DNA of 24,737 nucleotides from a virus: IMG/VR virus record IMGVR_UViG_3300048593_000007, positions 1 through 24,737 of that record; one strand, given 5' to 3'. Within the stretch, counting starts at the first letter, position 1, and each line of letters begins with the position of its first letter. Of the stretch, positions 17,701 through 23,455 are shown piece by piece. A program made the position numbers and the translations under genes. Under the pieces are notes generated by a model. The model was not told the DNA's origin. It saw only the letters and a program-made list of their open reading frames with translations, and made no database searches.

Positions 17701-17909
17701 GAACCTTTATGTAATGAGCTTGGTTCTGATGGAAGCGCAATCTTTACACCGTTTATATCATATATTTCACCTATAGTACCATCCCTTGATATCACAACTA
17801 GATCATAATCTGGATGATAACCATACGTCCAAGATTTCTTTGCATTTTTTGTTGTTAATGCAGTTTTGTGTATGTGATTATTTACTATAGTGTAAAGACT
17901 ATTTTCCAT
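14700..17909 (-). CDS. terL: Terminase large subunit interrupted by an intein
   Basis: A 1069-residue precursor made of a 740-residue terminase split by a 329-residue intein (residues 296-624). The ATPase has a degenerate Walker A region at 173-184 (KNRRSGFSF), Walker B L-L-M-L-V-H-D-E at 288-295 with catalytic E295, and a coupling motif around G-S-T at 658-660. The C-terminal RNase H-like nuclease shows the acidic triad in G-C-D-P-Y-D (D858), L-A-E-N-N (E924) and K-H-D-A-T (D1025). Joined exteins would read H-D-E-S-G-K-W-E-K-P, close to the D-E-A-G-K-W string I recall in crAss-like terminases, which supports the splice junction. The enzyme cuts concatemeric DNA and pumps it into the procapsid through the portal encoded just downstream. 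The product is functional only if splicing occurs. Confidence 0.95.
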   Translation of the reverse strand: MENSLYTIVNNHIHKTALTTKNAKKSWTYGYHPDYDLVVISRDGTIGEIYDINGVKIALPSEPSSLHKGSNKWVAEEYPSELQKIKTVFDWNRKDNTFKSKYVDYIEQEFDRRDYGHWFMNNGKPTYITGTHYMYLQWTKIDIGLPEFRESNRIFYIYWEACKADNRSFGMCYLKNRRSGFSFMSSAEVCNTATLAKDARVGILSKTGSDAKKMFTDKVVPIVRNYPFFFKPIQDGMDNPKTELAFRVPASKITRRNMDEEKTEDIEGLDTTIDWKNTADNSYDGEKLLMLVHDECYDPETNILMSDFKFKKIKDINIGDKVIVEGGIIKTVVKKTSGITEKYLVSQPYAKDYVVTKNHRLLFNSYGKGEVIMTPEEYINSSNCLKRHITRVASKGIESEDCFDGIPPYLLGLWLGDGRSNSFTILVNKTEEPEILDYLGKMSLMMNIDFELKKSTSDKIVEFSFKGINKELKKINVYKNKHIPEDYIKSSIESRLQLLAGIIETDGYCDKKKKSIEIGMSRKDLVEQIRFIALSCGLSCSNISHKKSNYDTDVYRIFISGDLSIIPLLTAKKSFEGYQPKTKGRRNKVSVSHIGLGEYVGIQVDAENDNERKLILDDFTLSMNSGKWEKPENILNNWRVTKTCLRLGAKIVGKCMMGSTSNALPKGGQNFKDLYYDSSISKRSANHQTKSGLYSLFIPMEWNVEGYIDEFGWPVFTDPSKPVKGIDGEMITQGVITWWENEVAALKSDADALNEFYRQYPRTESHAFRDESKHSLFNLTKIYQQIDYNDSLIKEKFLTRGYFHWKNGEVDSEVIWTPDPKGRFIVSWIPNQELRNRKIVRNGKFYPGNESLGAFGCDPYDISGVVGGGGSNGALHGVTSFHMEQNVPCNEFFLEYIARPQTAEIFFEDVLMACVFYGMPILAENNKARLLYHFKNRGYRAYSMNRPDKHQSKLSKTEIEIGGIPNSSEDMRQAHASVINTYIEEHVGFDNEGTYRESGVIGSMYFNRTLEDWARFNINDRTKHDATISSGLALMAIKRYMFLPERKESKISIKFVKYDNRGSRSEIIK
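16038..17024 (-). mobile_element. Intein with LAGLIDADG homing endonuclease domain in terL
   Basis: Block A begins at Cys296 (C-Y-D-P-E-T-N-I-L-M), right after Walker B Glu295. Block B is V-T-K-N-H-R-L-L with T356 and H359. Two LAGLIDADG motifs are present: L-L-G-L-W-L-G-D-G (410-418) and L-L-A-G-I-I-E-T-D-G (498-507). Blocks F/G run from Y-V-G-I-Q-V-D to L-D-D-F-T-L-S-M-N, ending at Asn624 with Ser625 as the +1 extein residue. The penultimate residue is Met instead of the usual His. By hand count CpG is about 9 per kb here, against roughly 30 per kb in the adjacent 3' terminase coding, consistent with a foreign element. The endonuclease domain would spread the intein into intein-free terminase alleles. 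Confidence 0.93.
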
Positions 17910-17934
17910 TTATACATTTATTTGTAAAAAGTAT

Positions 17935-18201
17935 TTACTTCTTTTTTACTCTACCCTCAGCGAATCCCTTATTTCCAAGAGTAACTTCTGCCTTTGGTGA
18001 TTCTGCATTTTCTTCCTGCTCTATCTTTTGTAACATACTAAGTGCGTCCTCAAATGCAAGACGCTTTGCAGATGCAGCATTCTTTAACTTATCAGCAGAT
18101 ATGTCATCCTCAGATCTAGTTATAATTGGCTCTCTTAATACCTTTATAAGCTCATCTATGGCTACCTTCGCAGCTTCTAATATTTCTATTTTTTTAGACA
18201 T
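17935..18201 (-). CDS. Candidate small terminase subunit
   Basis: An 88-residue helical protein starting MSKKIEILEAAKVAIDELIK, with a second helical part (S-A-D-K-L-K-N-A-A-S-A-K-R-L-A-F-E-D-A, about 50-68), L-S-M-L-Q-K-I-E-Q-E, and a basic tail ending R-V-K-K-K. It lies immediately before the large terminase (25 bases apart) and overlaps the previous gene by 16 bases. Small size, helical hairpin character, a basic C-terminus and this position fit a small terminase subunit that recognises DNA and regulates TerL. I recall similar small proteins upstream of crAss-like terminases, but no family label is proven. It could be another packaging accessory protein. Confidence 0.75.
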   Translation of the reverse strand: MSKKIEILEAAKVAIDELIKVLREPIITRSEDDISADKLKNAASAKRLAFEDALSMLQKIEQEENAESPKAEVTLGNKGFAEGRVKKK

Positions 18202-18746
18202 ATATTCCGATTGTACATTCTATATAAAACTTCTTCATTTATTCTGAACTCATATTCACTGTCTGGAGTAAATGATACGATGTCACCTTCAGTGACTTCT
18301 GTCATTTCTTCGTTCTTAAATACCAACTCACCCCACAGTTCTTCAAGTCCAGATGTTGAACTAAATATCTTGTCTTCAGATGGTATAGGACGAATAAAAC
18401 AAAATGGAGACGGAGCAGCCCATCTGCCTCCATCTCTGGAATACAGATATACTTGATCTATCTCAACGATAAACAGATCGTCAGTCAAGTGATGCCAACT
18501 GCTCTTTTGTCTGCCCTTCATGTCGTAATAAAATTTAAACACGTTATGATGGACTACAACAACATCGTTCGGTTTTATTGGTCCGTTGTAATATATAGGT
18601 GTTGATATAACGGTAGCAAATCTGTTTGATACCTTGTGATCTTCTTGGGATGAACTTATGATGAACTCCTTACCTTCGTAATTTCTGATGTTATCATACC
18701 GCCTCCCATCAACAGCTTTGATGATAAAGCAATATGGCGACTTCAT
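18186..18746 (-). CDS. Uncharacterised beta-rich protein, possibly GroES-like
   Basis: A 186-residue soluble protein starting MKSPYCFIIKAVDGRRYDN. The ATG follows the preceding stop directly (TAATATG). Two parts resemble GroES/Cpn10-type beta barrels: R-F-A-T-V-I-S-T-P-I (43-51) with I-K-P-N-D-V-V-V-V-H-H (57-67), and a later G-D-I-V-S-F-T-P-D-S-E-Y-E-F-R-I (154-169) before L-Y-R-M (174-177). The strings 'time to a rounded potential', 'P-N-D-V-V-V' and 'G-D-I-V-S-F' are what co-chaperonins show around their barrel turns. Phages such as T4 encode their own co-chaperonin (gp31) for capsid folding, and this gene lies beside the packaging and capsid genes. The fold suggestion is an inference from a few motifs and may be wrong. 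Confidence 0.75.
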   Translation of the reverse strand: MKSPYCFIIKAVDGRRYDNIRNYEGKEFIISSSQEDHKVSNRFATVISTPIYYNGPIKPNDVVVVHHNVFKFYYDMKGRQKSSWHHLTDDLFIVEIDQVYLYSRDGGRWAAPSPFCFIRPIPSEDKIFSSTSGLEELWGELVFKNEEMTEVTEGDIVSFTPDSEYEFRINEEVLYRMYNRNICLKK

Positions 18747-18747
18747 A

Positions 18748-18966
18748 TTAAAAATCTATTTTGTATTCTACTGATACTGGCATTGTATTAGAAAACTGCT
18801 TCCAGCATATGATCTCTCCTTCTCTCTCTATCCAAACCTGGTACCCTTCGGTACCAAGCTTGATAGCATAGATCGTATACTCGCTGTTTAAGACCTTCTG
18901 ACCTACTGTGTAGTGCATGCACTTCATGTAGTCTGGTCCAACTGATATTTTTCTAATTATATTCAC
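18748..18966 (-). CDS. Small uncharacterised protein
   Basis: A protein of 72 residues if it starts at the GTG at 18966, which overlaps the previous gene by 14 bases, or 59 residues if it starts at the ATG at 18927 (MKCMHYTVGQKVLN). The latter start fits the look of related small phage proteins; the former fits the tight gene packing. The body is a short beta-rich domain: V-G-Q-K-V, Y-T-I-Y-A-I-K, G-Y-Q-V-W-I-E-R-E-G-E, V-S-V-E-Y-K-I-D-F. No family is recognised. It is in an operon with the coiled-coil protein upstream and the GroES-like candidate downstream. A perfect small hairpin lies within the gene (18839-18856). Confidence 0.7.
   Translation of the reverse strand: MNIIRKISVGPDYMKCMHYTVGQKVLNSEYTIYAIKLGTEGYQVWIEREGEIICWKQFSNTMPVSVEYKIDF
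18839..18856 (-). other. Perfect 7-bp hairpin inside a coding sequence
   Basis: On the minus strand TGGTACC, loop GAAG and GGTACCA form a perfect stem with a four-base loop inside the small gene 18748-18966. The codons spell L-G-T-E-G-Y-Q. It could slow ribosomes, protect or process the mRNA, or be chance. Confidence 0.5.
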
Positions 18967-19189
18967 CTGTTAATAGATTAATATTGCTTGCGCCATATCT
19001 TTCTTGAACGTCCTTCTGGAATGAAGAAAATTCTTGCACTGCGATTTCAAGCTCTGTCATTACTGTTAGTTTTTGGCTTTTTAGACGTTCGAATGTTAGT
19101 TCGATATCAGCCACTTCGAACTTAAGGTCTCTATACCTTCTGTTCAGCTCAACCAATCTGTTGAGATCTTGTTCTTCTAATTTTTTCAT
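18953..19189 (-). CDS. Small coiled-coil protein
   Basis: A 78-residue protein, MKKLEEQDLNRLVELNRRYR at the start, forming an almost continuous charged helix up to about residue 62. A conserved-looking tail Y-G-A-S-N-I-N-L-L-T-G-E-Y-N follows. I recall this combination (coiled coil followed by a Y-G-x-x-N-I-N-x-x-x-G-E end) in many Bacteroidota phages near the packaging genes, without a known function. It is the first gene after the best promoter in the window (19210-19241), so it opens the packaging operon. Possible roles include assembly chaperone or DNA-binding partner; nothing in the sequence decides. Confidence 0.78.
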   Translation of the reverse strand: MKKLEEQDLNRLVELNRRYRDLKFEVADIELTFERLKSQKLTVMTELEIAVQEFSSFQKDVQERYGASNINLLTGEYN

Positions 19190-19209
19190 TTTAATTAAAT
19201 TTTATAGTA

Positions 19210-19241
19210 CAAATATAGTGATTATTATAATGTCATATCAA
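19210..19241 (-). promoter_or_regulatory. Promoter of the packaging operon with overlapping inverted repeat
   Basis: On the minus strand TTG (19239-19241), a 21-base spacer and TATATTTGTA (19210-19217) match the Bacteroidota sigma-type consensus in both boxes and spacing. The first codon downstream is the ATG at 19189, 20 bases after the box. A 9-bp inverted repeat, GTGATTATT at 19218-19226 and its complement at 19240-19248, fills the spacer and touches the -7 box, so a dimeric regulator could bind there. One arm is also the end of the preceding coding sequence. Confidence 0.7.
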
Positions 19242-19539
19242 TAATCACTTCATAACCCATTTGCTCATAAGCTAACTTAGCATATTTGTGAGCTGTGTCT
19301 AAAGATTGAACTTCACCTGCTTCTAACTCAGACTGATAACTTCCTACAGGTACATCAGTGTAAAGCATCTTACCTTCTGTAAATGTTTGTTTATTTGCAA
19401 ATGTAGCTACTTCACCTTGAATAGTAGTTCCTGAGAAATCTCCCAAGAATCTAATTCTACCATAAACCTCTGGTAACTCAATACCTGTTCCTGAGATTGT
19501 AATTTTCTTGTCTTCTGTTGCTTTAATTAAGATTGCCAT
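19225..19539 (-). CDS. Small structural protein downstream of the fibre genes
   Basis: A 104-residue protein, MAILIKATEDKKITISGTGI at the start, then E-L-P-E-V-Y-G-R-I-R-F. It is beta-rich in its N-terminal half (I-T-I-S-G-T-G-I, G-R-I-R-F-L-G), with a helical C-terminal part (S-L-D-T-A-H-K-Y-A-K-L-A-Y-E-Q-M) and a final strand. It follows the long fibre gene by 11 bases, in the same orientation. The position suggests an appendage-associated or baseplate-like component. I do not recognise a named family. Its CpG is nearly absent, as in the fibre genes, so it probably travels with that module. Confidence 0.75.
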   Translation of the reverse strand: MAILIKATEDKKITISGTGIELPEVYGRIRFLGDFSGTTIQGEVATFANKQTFTEGKMLYTDVPVGSYQSELEAGEVQSLDTAHKYAKLAYEQMGYEVIIDMTL

Positions 19540-19550
19540 AATATAAATTT

Positions 19551-21164
19551 TTATGCTAAGATACCTAAATTTCTTAACGCTTTAACTACTTGTCCAATTG
19601 TATAACCATCAAATGTGGCTGTATCATTTAATATCCCTGATGTATTAGCTACAAATGTAGCTGCTGCAACTCCTGTTGTTTCTTGATACAACTTAACAAT
19701 AGAACCATTCTCTGTTCTAAAATGTGGTGCTGCATTACCTGCTGTGATGTCATTTGAGTATTGTACATATCCATCAGTTATACTTACAGAAGGAACTTTT
19801 GGAGTTGCTGTTTGGTATTGATTTAATCCTGCTCCATCACCTCTAACTTCAAATGGAATAACAAAAGCATTAGAACCAAATCCTGATGCTCCAGCAGGAG
19901 CTACTGAAAATTGTATAGGAGCTCCATTACCTGTTCCTGAGCCACCTTGAGATTGTATTCTAAAATACTTACTTGATAAATCAGTATTTAATGTAAAACC
20001 ATTTGCAACACCTCCCACTGATAATAACATATTATTGACATTTGCAGCTGACTGAACGAAGCCTCCTGTTCCAATTTGCATTACATTAAATGGATATGTT
20101 TCAGAACCCATCACACATTGATTGTTTGCTGTTAATATTGCTCCAGCTCCTATTGCTATAGATGTACTCCATCCACCTGTACTCAATCCCCAACCAATTC
20201 CTGTTTGGGTATTACCAGCTGGAGATGTACCTGTACCTGTTCCAACAATAGTGCTTCTTGTTCCTGATGTTCCTAATGCAACAGAATTATAACCAATAAA
20301 TAATGATTGAGCAGCATTTGTTCCTCCTGTTAATGTTCCTGCGTGTCTAAATGGTACTGATTGTATCCATTCAGAACCATCTCCTCTAAATGATACTAAA
20401 TCAGCTGTATCAGCACTATTCCTAACTCTAAATGCTATATCAGTTGATAATGCTCCTTGGGCTCTTACATCAAGTCTTGCACCTGCTGTGGATGAACCAA
20501 TAACAACTTGTGATGATGAATCAGCCCAAAAAGAAGTACCAACTGCTTGTATTCTTGTTCTTAATGCTGAAGACCAATTGTAAAGTTTTAAAGCACCTGT
20601 ATATGTACTACCTGGTGCGGCATTAAAATCATTACCAAGTTCAGCTTGTGAGTTACCAGTTGTTCTTAACATTAAAGTTGCTGCTTGATTATAATCTTGA
20701 ACAAAAGTACAAGTAGCAAAAGAACCTGATTGAAATACTATTGTTTCATTTCCTTGTATCTTAAAATTAGTTACTGTTCCAGAACTATTTAATACTTGCA
20801 ATGGTATATCAGTAGCAGCTGTTCCAACAGCCTTTAATCCTAATCTTTTTAATGTATTGTCATAAGTGAAGTTAGCATCTTGCTGAACTACTCCACCAGC
20901 TTGAAAGAATACTCTACCATCTGTTCCTGATGTTACAGGAGTTGTGCCTACTGTTAGACCTGTAGATATAGTCCAGCTTCTATTAGCACTAAGGTCTTGA
21001 GTTGTACCATTAATAGTAATAGTACGTGTATCTGGAACGCTACCATCTTGTATATCCTCAATAGTATATACGTTAGAAGGGCTGTTGGCCTGAGCTGATT
21101 TTCTTTCATATGTATCAACGTCTGGAGCTATTCCTATAAACTTTGTGCCTACTGGTATACTCAT
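19551..21164 (-). CDS. Tail/head fibre protein with YadA-like repeats
   Basis: A 537-residue protein in four parts. Residues 1-40 are an N-terminal anchor shared with the neighbouring gene (MSIPVGTKFIGIAPDVD onward, ending Y-T-I-E-D-I-Q). Residues 45-70 carry T-R-T-I-T-I-N-G-T-T-Q-D-L-S, a linker common in fibre proteins. A long Gly/Ser/Thr/Asn-rich beta shaft follows. At about 288-352 there are YadA-head-like turns (I-G-Y-N-S-V-A-L-G, S-T-I-V-G-T-G, T-S-I-A-I-G-A-G-A). The C-terminal tip is F-D-G-Y-T-I-G-Q-V-V-K-A-L-R-N-L-G-I-L-A (518-537), probably for trimerisation. This suggests a trimeric fibre attached to the virion through its first 40 residues and reaching out to the host surface. Whether it sits on head or tail cannot be told. 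Confidence 0.85.
   Translation of the reverse strand: MSIPVGTKFIGIAPDVDTYERKSAQANSPSNVYTIEDIQDGSVPDTRTITINGTTQDLSANRSWTISTGLTVGTTPVTSGTDGRVFFQAGGVVQQDANFTYDNTLKRLGLKAVGTAATDIPLQVLNSSGTVTNFKIQGNETIVFQSGSFATCTFVQDYNQAATLMLRTTGNSQAELGNDFNAAPGSTYTGALKLYNWSSALRTRIQAVGTSFWADSSSQVVIGSSTAGARLDVRAQGALSTDIAFRVRNSADTADLVSFRGDGSEWIQSVPFRHAGTLTGGTNAAQSLFIGYNSVALGTSGTRSTIVGTGTGTSPAGNTQTGIGWGLSTGGWSTSIAIGAGAILTANNQCVMGSETYPFNVMQIGTGGFVQSAANVNNMLLSVGGVANGFTLNTDLSSKYFRIQSQGGSGTGNGAPIQFSVAPAGASGFGSNAFVIPFEVRGDGAGLNQYQTATPKVPSVSITDGYVQYSNDITAGNAAPHFRTENGSIVKLYQETTGVAAATFVANTSGILNDTATFDGYTIGQVVKALRNLGILA
21044..21164 (-). repeat. N-terminal anchor module, copy 2
   Basis: This segment codes for the first 40 residues of the long fibre. 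It is a diverged direct repeat of 21675-21795; about 29 of the first 39 residues are identical by eye, including M-S-I-P, F-I-G-I, E-R-K-S, Q-A-N-S-P and V-Y-T-I-E. Confidence 0.8.
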
Positions 21165-21165
21165 T

Positions 21166-21795
21166 TTAATATGTTTTGTTTAGTATAAATATATCACTGT
21201 AAATGCTGTTACCTACGTTAGCTGCTCCCCATTGTACTGTTATATCAAGTGTATTAGATATAGTAGTATTAAATGTTGTATTATTAACTTGATTAAAAGC
21301 AAATCCTTCCAAAACACCATTTGATGTTTTCACATAGTGAAATGTTCCTAATGAAACTATAGAAGCTACACCAGCAGCACCTAACTGTCTAATGGTAAAA
21401 TCTATATTTAAAGAGAATACATCATTTGTGATGTTAGAAATAGGTTGAGCACCGCTATCAAGCAAGATCACAGAACCAGATTTAACTCTTATTCTTATAG
21501 TTTGATTGTTAGTAGCATTTAATATACCAGCCATTACAGCTCTAAAGCTATCTCCTATTTGAAATCCATTGGCTGGCACAGATAGTGATCCCACACCTCC
21601 ATTGATCAGAGATGTCTCTACTATAGTATTAGTAATAGGAGTACTATTTGCCGTCTGAGCAAACAAACCTATATTACCTTGTATCTGCTCTATTGTATAA
21701 ACTTCAGTAGGACTGTTTGCTTGTGTTGATTTTCTTTCAACCATGTCAACTCCTGGTAGAATTCCTATAAATCGTGTGCCAGATGGTATACTCAT
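21166..21795 (-). CDS. Short fibre-like protein sharing the fibre anchor
   Basis: A 209-residue protein. Residues 1-40 (MSIPSGTRFIGILPGVDMVE and on to Y-T-I-E-Q-I-Q) are a diverged copy of the anchor of the longer fibre next door. The rest is a beta-rich jelly-roll-like domain with I-T-N-T-I-V-E-T-S-L-I, N-Q-T-I-R-I-R-V-K-S-G-S-V-I-L-L and N-T-L-D-I-T-V-Q-W-G-A-A-N-V-G-N-S-I-Y near the end. That pattern is common in phage appendage-tip and carbohydrate-binding domains. The stop is followed directly by the long fibre's ATG. A short appendage competing for, or sharing, the same virion attachment site as the long fibre is the simplest reading. The domain assignment is inference. Confidence 0.8.
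   Translation of the reverse strand: MSIPSGTRFIGILPGVDMVERKSTQANSPTEVYTIEQIQGNIGLFAQTANSTPITNTIVETSLINGGVGSLSVPANGFQIGDSFRAVMAGILNATNNQTIRIRVKSGSVILLDSGAQPISNITNDVFSLNIDFTIRQLGAAGVASIVSLGTFHYVKTSNGVLEGFAFNQVNNTTFNTTISNTLDITVQWGAANVGNSIYSDIFILNKTY
21675..21795 (-). repeat. N-terminal anchor module, copy 1
   Basis: This segment codes for the first 40 residues of the 209-residue protein and is homologous to 21044-21164. Similar DNA in both copies (identical first 12 bases and several shared blocks) indicates duplication or domain sharing rather than chance. Confidence 0.8.
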
Positions 21796-21800
21796 AATGC

Positions 21801-22244
21801 TTAGTTATATACTCTTATCTCAAAACTAGTCTTGTACAACATAGCATCTTGATAGTTACTACTTAATAAAGTATCTAGTATAATACTGTCAGCATCGTTT
21901 ACATATGCATAAGTATATACAGAATCACCTCCACCTAATGGAAAAGTACCAGCTTGGTTTACAAGTATTAACACCTTATCGGCATCTGGAAACTCTCCAA
22001 CAAGTGTGGCTTTATAATTACCCATGCCTAACCTAGTCCATACAATAGAACCAGATAATGTGTTATCTAGAACAACAGCCGTTGGATCGCTAATACCTGA
22101 TTGAGTTAATAATGCCGTATAAACTTTATATGTAGTACTACTAAAGTTAGACATGTCAAACTGTTTCTGATCGCCATTAGAATCGCTACCAAATAGTTTA
22201 TCTCCTGCGCTAGGTGTCTTTAGTGGATAATTATTTACTTTCAT
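21801..22244 (-). CDS. Virion appendage protein
   Basis: A 147-residue protein starting MKVNNYPLKTPSAGDKLFGS, then D-S-N-G-D-Q-K-Q-F-D-M-S-N-F. I recall this opening from structural proteins of many Bacteroidota phages, where 'lock and anchor' N-termini of the type P-x-x-x-D-K-x-x-G-S-D attach fibres or tip proteins. The rest is beta-rich (V-Y-T-A-L-L-T-Q-S-G, I-V-W-T-R-L-G-M-G-N-Y-K-A-T-L, S-F-E-I-R-V-Y-N at the end). It is the first gene of the appendage group, with a TATATTTG box 4 bases upstream of its ATG. Likely an adaptor or small tip; exact role unknown. Confidence 0.78.
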   Translation of the reverse strand: MKVNNYPLKTPSAGDKLFGSDSNGDQKQFDMSNFSSTTYKVYTALLTQSGISDPTAVVLDNTLSGSIVWTRLGMGNYKATLVGEFPDADKVLILVNQAGTFPLGGGDSVYTYAYVNDADSIILDTLLSSNYQDAMLYKTSFEIRVYN

Positions 22245-22248
22245 AATA

Positions 22249-22256
22249 CAAATATA
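22249..22256 (-). promoter_or_regulatory. TATATTTG -7 box at the start of the appendage genes
   Basis: TATATTTGTA on the minus strand matches TAnnTTTGY exactly and lies 4 bases before the ATG at 22244. No TTG is found at the -33 spacing. If active it would produce a leaderless or near-leaderless mRNA. Confidence 0.45.
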
Positions 22257-22257
22257 G

Positions 22258-22395
22258 TTATTTTCCTTGACCTCTATATCCCTTCTTGTATAGTTTACTG
22301 GTCTTTATTTTTGACTGTTTTGTTTTAGCATGAACACCTGGTCGGCTTACATACTTTTTTTCAAATCTCTTTACCTCGTCTGCCTTCTTTTTCAT
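22258..22395 (-). CDS. Small very basic protein downstream of the amidase
   Basis: A 45-residue protein: MKKKADEVKRFEKKYVSRPG, then V-H-A-K-T-K-Q-S-K-I-K-T-S-K-L-Y-K-K-G-Y-R-G-Q-G-K and a stop. The start overlaps the amidase stop (ATGA). About 40% of residues are Lys or Arg. I recall the S-R-P-G-V-H-x-K-T-K core with a Y-R-G-Q-G end in many Bacteroidota phages, in or near the late region, which makes a chance frame unlikely. A nucleic-acid-binding role would fit the charge, but nothing else supports it. No membrane segment is present, so it is not a second holin. Confidence 0.82.
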   Translation of the reverse strand: MKKKADEVKRFEKKYVSRPGVHAKTKQSKIKTSKLYKKGYRGQGK

Positions 22396-23033
22396 AATCC
22401 TTTTAACATTTTAATTAATCGTGGACAAGGGTAAACGTCTGACTTATCAACCCTAACAGAGTTATGGGTGTATAGACCGTTCTCACCTTTTAATGCACGT
22501 TTAGATAAATCCCATATGTCATCGTTATATTTTAGACTTATGCCATATGTCTCACCAAGATAAACAAGAAGCTCTCTTGTAGCCTCTATCTGCTTGTCTG
22601 AGTATTTGTGCCAAAGTTTATGTCTTTTGAATGGCTTATCTAAAACAGTAACCTCTGAAGGATCAACAACACCACCAACATAGTTATAATACTTTCCACC
22701 TTTCTCTACCAAGTACGCCCAGTTAGTTATCTCTATACCTACCGAATACTTATCTAAGTTCTTATATGGCAATCCTTGACCTTTAAACACGCTGTCTTTT
22801 ACACCTAAGTGCCACGCCCAATCTCTTGAACTAAACGCTTGTGCTATCGTACCTTCGTATCCTATCACAAATGCAGTAGCTACACGCTCTTTGTTAGATT
22901 CCCAACCTTTAATTGTGTTTACCGCGTTCTTATTACCAGCTGTGTGGTGTAAATAGATTTGATTTTTAGCAGTGTTCTCTGCAATGTACTGAGACTCTGG
23001 AAGTCTTTGCTGTACGATTTTAGTAGTATCCAT
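22392..23033 (-). CDS. N-acetylmuramoyl-L-alanine amidase (endolysin)
   Basis: A 213-residue enzyme of the Amidase_2/PGRP type, which cuts the bond between muramic acid and the L-alanine of the peptide stem. Zinc and active-site residues can be read: I-Y-L-H-H-T-A-G (H29/H30), W-H-L-G (H75), S-V-G-I-E-I-T-N-W (E101), and T-H-N-S-V-R-V-D-K-S-D-V-Y-P-C-P with H190, K197 and D199 or C203. There is no signal peptide or cell-wall-binding repeat, so export would rely on the holin next door. The start is at the stop of the holin gene (TAATG). It belongs to a compact lysis cassette with the holin and the probable spanin just upstream. Confidence 0.93.
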   Translation of the reverse strand: MDTTKIVQQRLPESQYIAENTAKNQIYLHHTAGNKNAVNTIKGWESNKERVATAFVIGYEGTIAQAFSSRDWAWHLGVKDSVFKGQGLPYKNLDKYSVGIEITNWAYLVEKGGKYYNYVGGVVDPSEVTVLDKPFKRHKLWHKYSDKQIEATRELLVYLGETYGISLKYNDDIWDLSKRALKGENGLYTHNSVRVDKSDVYPCPRLIKMLKGL

Positions 23034-23455
23034 TATTGTTTAATTTTTTCAGCTTCCTCTTTTGCTCTTAATACAAATGATCTAAGAGACTTTATGATAT
23101 TCTTGCCTGTTACAGCCTCATAATTTTCGTTGATTGACAATATCTCAACAAACACACACCCAAGTGCGACAACCTTTGTCATTATTAGCTCAACAGAGAT
23201 GAACTCAGCCACTAAATCAGCAGCGATATACTTCTCTATCAAGAACACGAAAACAATAGCCCCAGAGTAAAGAACTGACTTACTTATGGTATGTGATAAC
23301 TTCCTGCTCTTTATAGAGCCCCATCCGTTCTTTTTAACACTTCGCCAGATGCCGAACATAGTGTCTAATAATATAGCACATATCGCTATGTATATCATTG
23401 GCTTTACTGGACTTATTATAGCTAGTAAGGATGCTATTAAGATCTTAATTTTCAT
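23033..23455 (-). CDS. Holin (phage holin family 4-like)
   Basis: I take the ATG at 23455 (MKIKILIASLLAIISPVKPM), giving 140 residues; an upstream TTG at 23479 would add 8 residues and lengthen the overlap with the spanin gene. Hydrophobic segments lie at about 5-15, 20-36, 60-74 and 87-107. Between them is a basic loop K-K-N-G-W-G-S-I-K-S-R-K, and the last segment leads into the conserved-looking I-N-E-N-Y-E-A-V-T-G-K-N. This layout matches the holin families of Bacteroidota and Firmicutes phages with an S-R-K loop and an E-N-x-x-x-x-x-G end. It would open the inner membrane at the set time to free the amidase encoded directly downstream. Confidence 0.85.
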   Translation of the reverse strand: MKIKILIASLLAIISPVKPMIYIAICAILLDTMFGIWRSVKKNGWGSIKSRKLSHTISKSVLYSGAIVFVFLIEKYIAADLVAEFISVELIMTKVVALGCVFVEILSINENYEAVTGKNIIKSLRSFVLRAKEEAEKIKQ

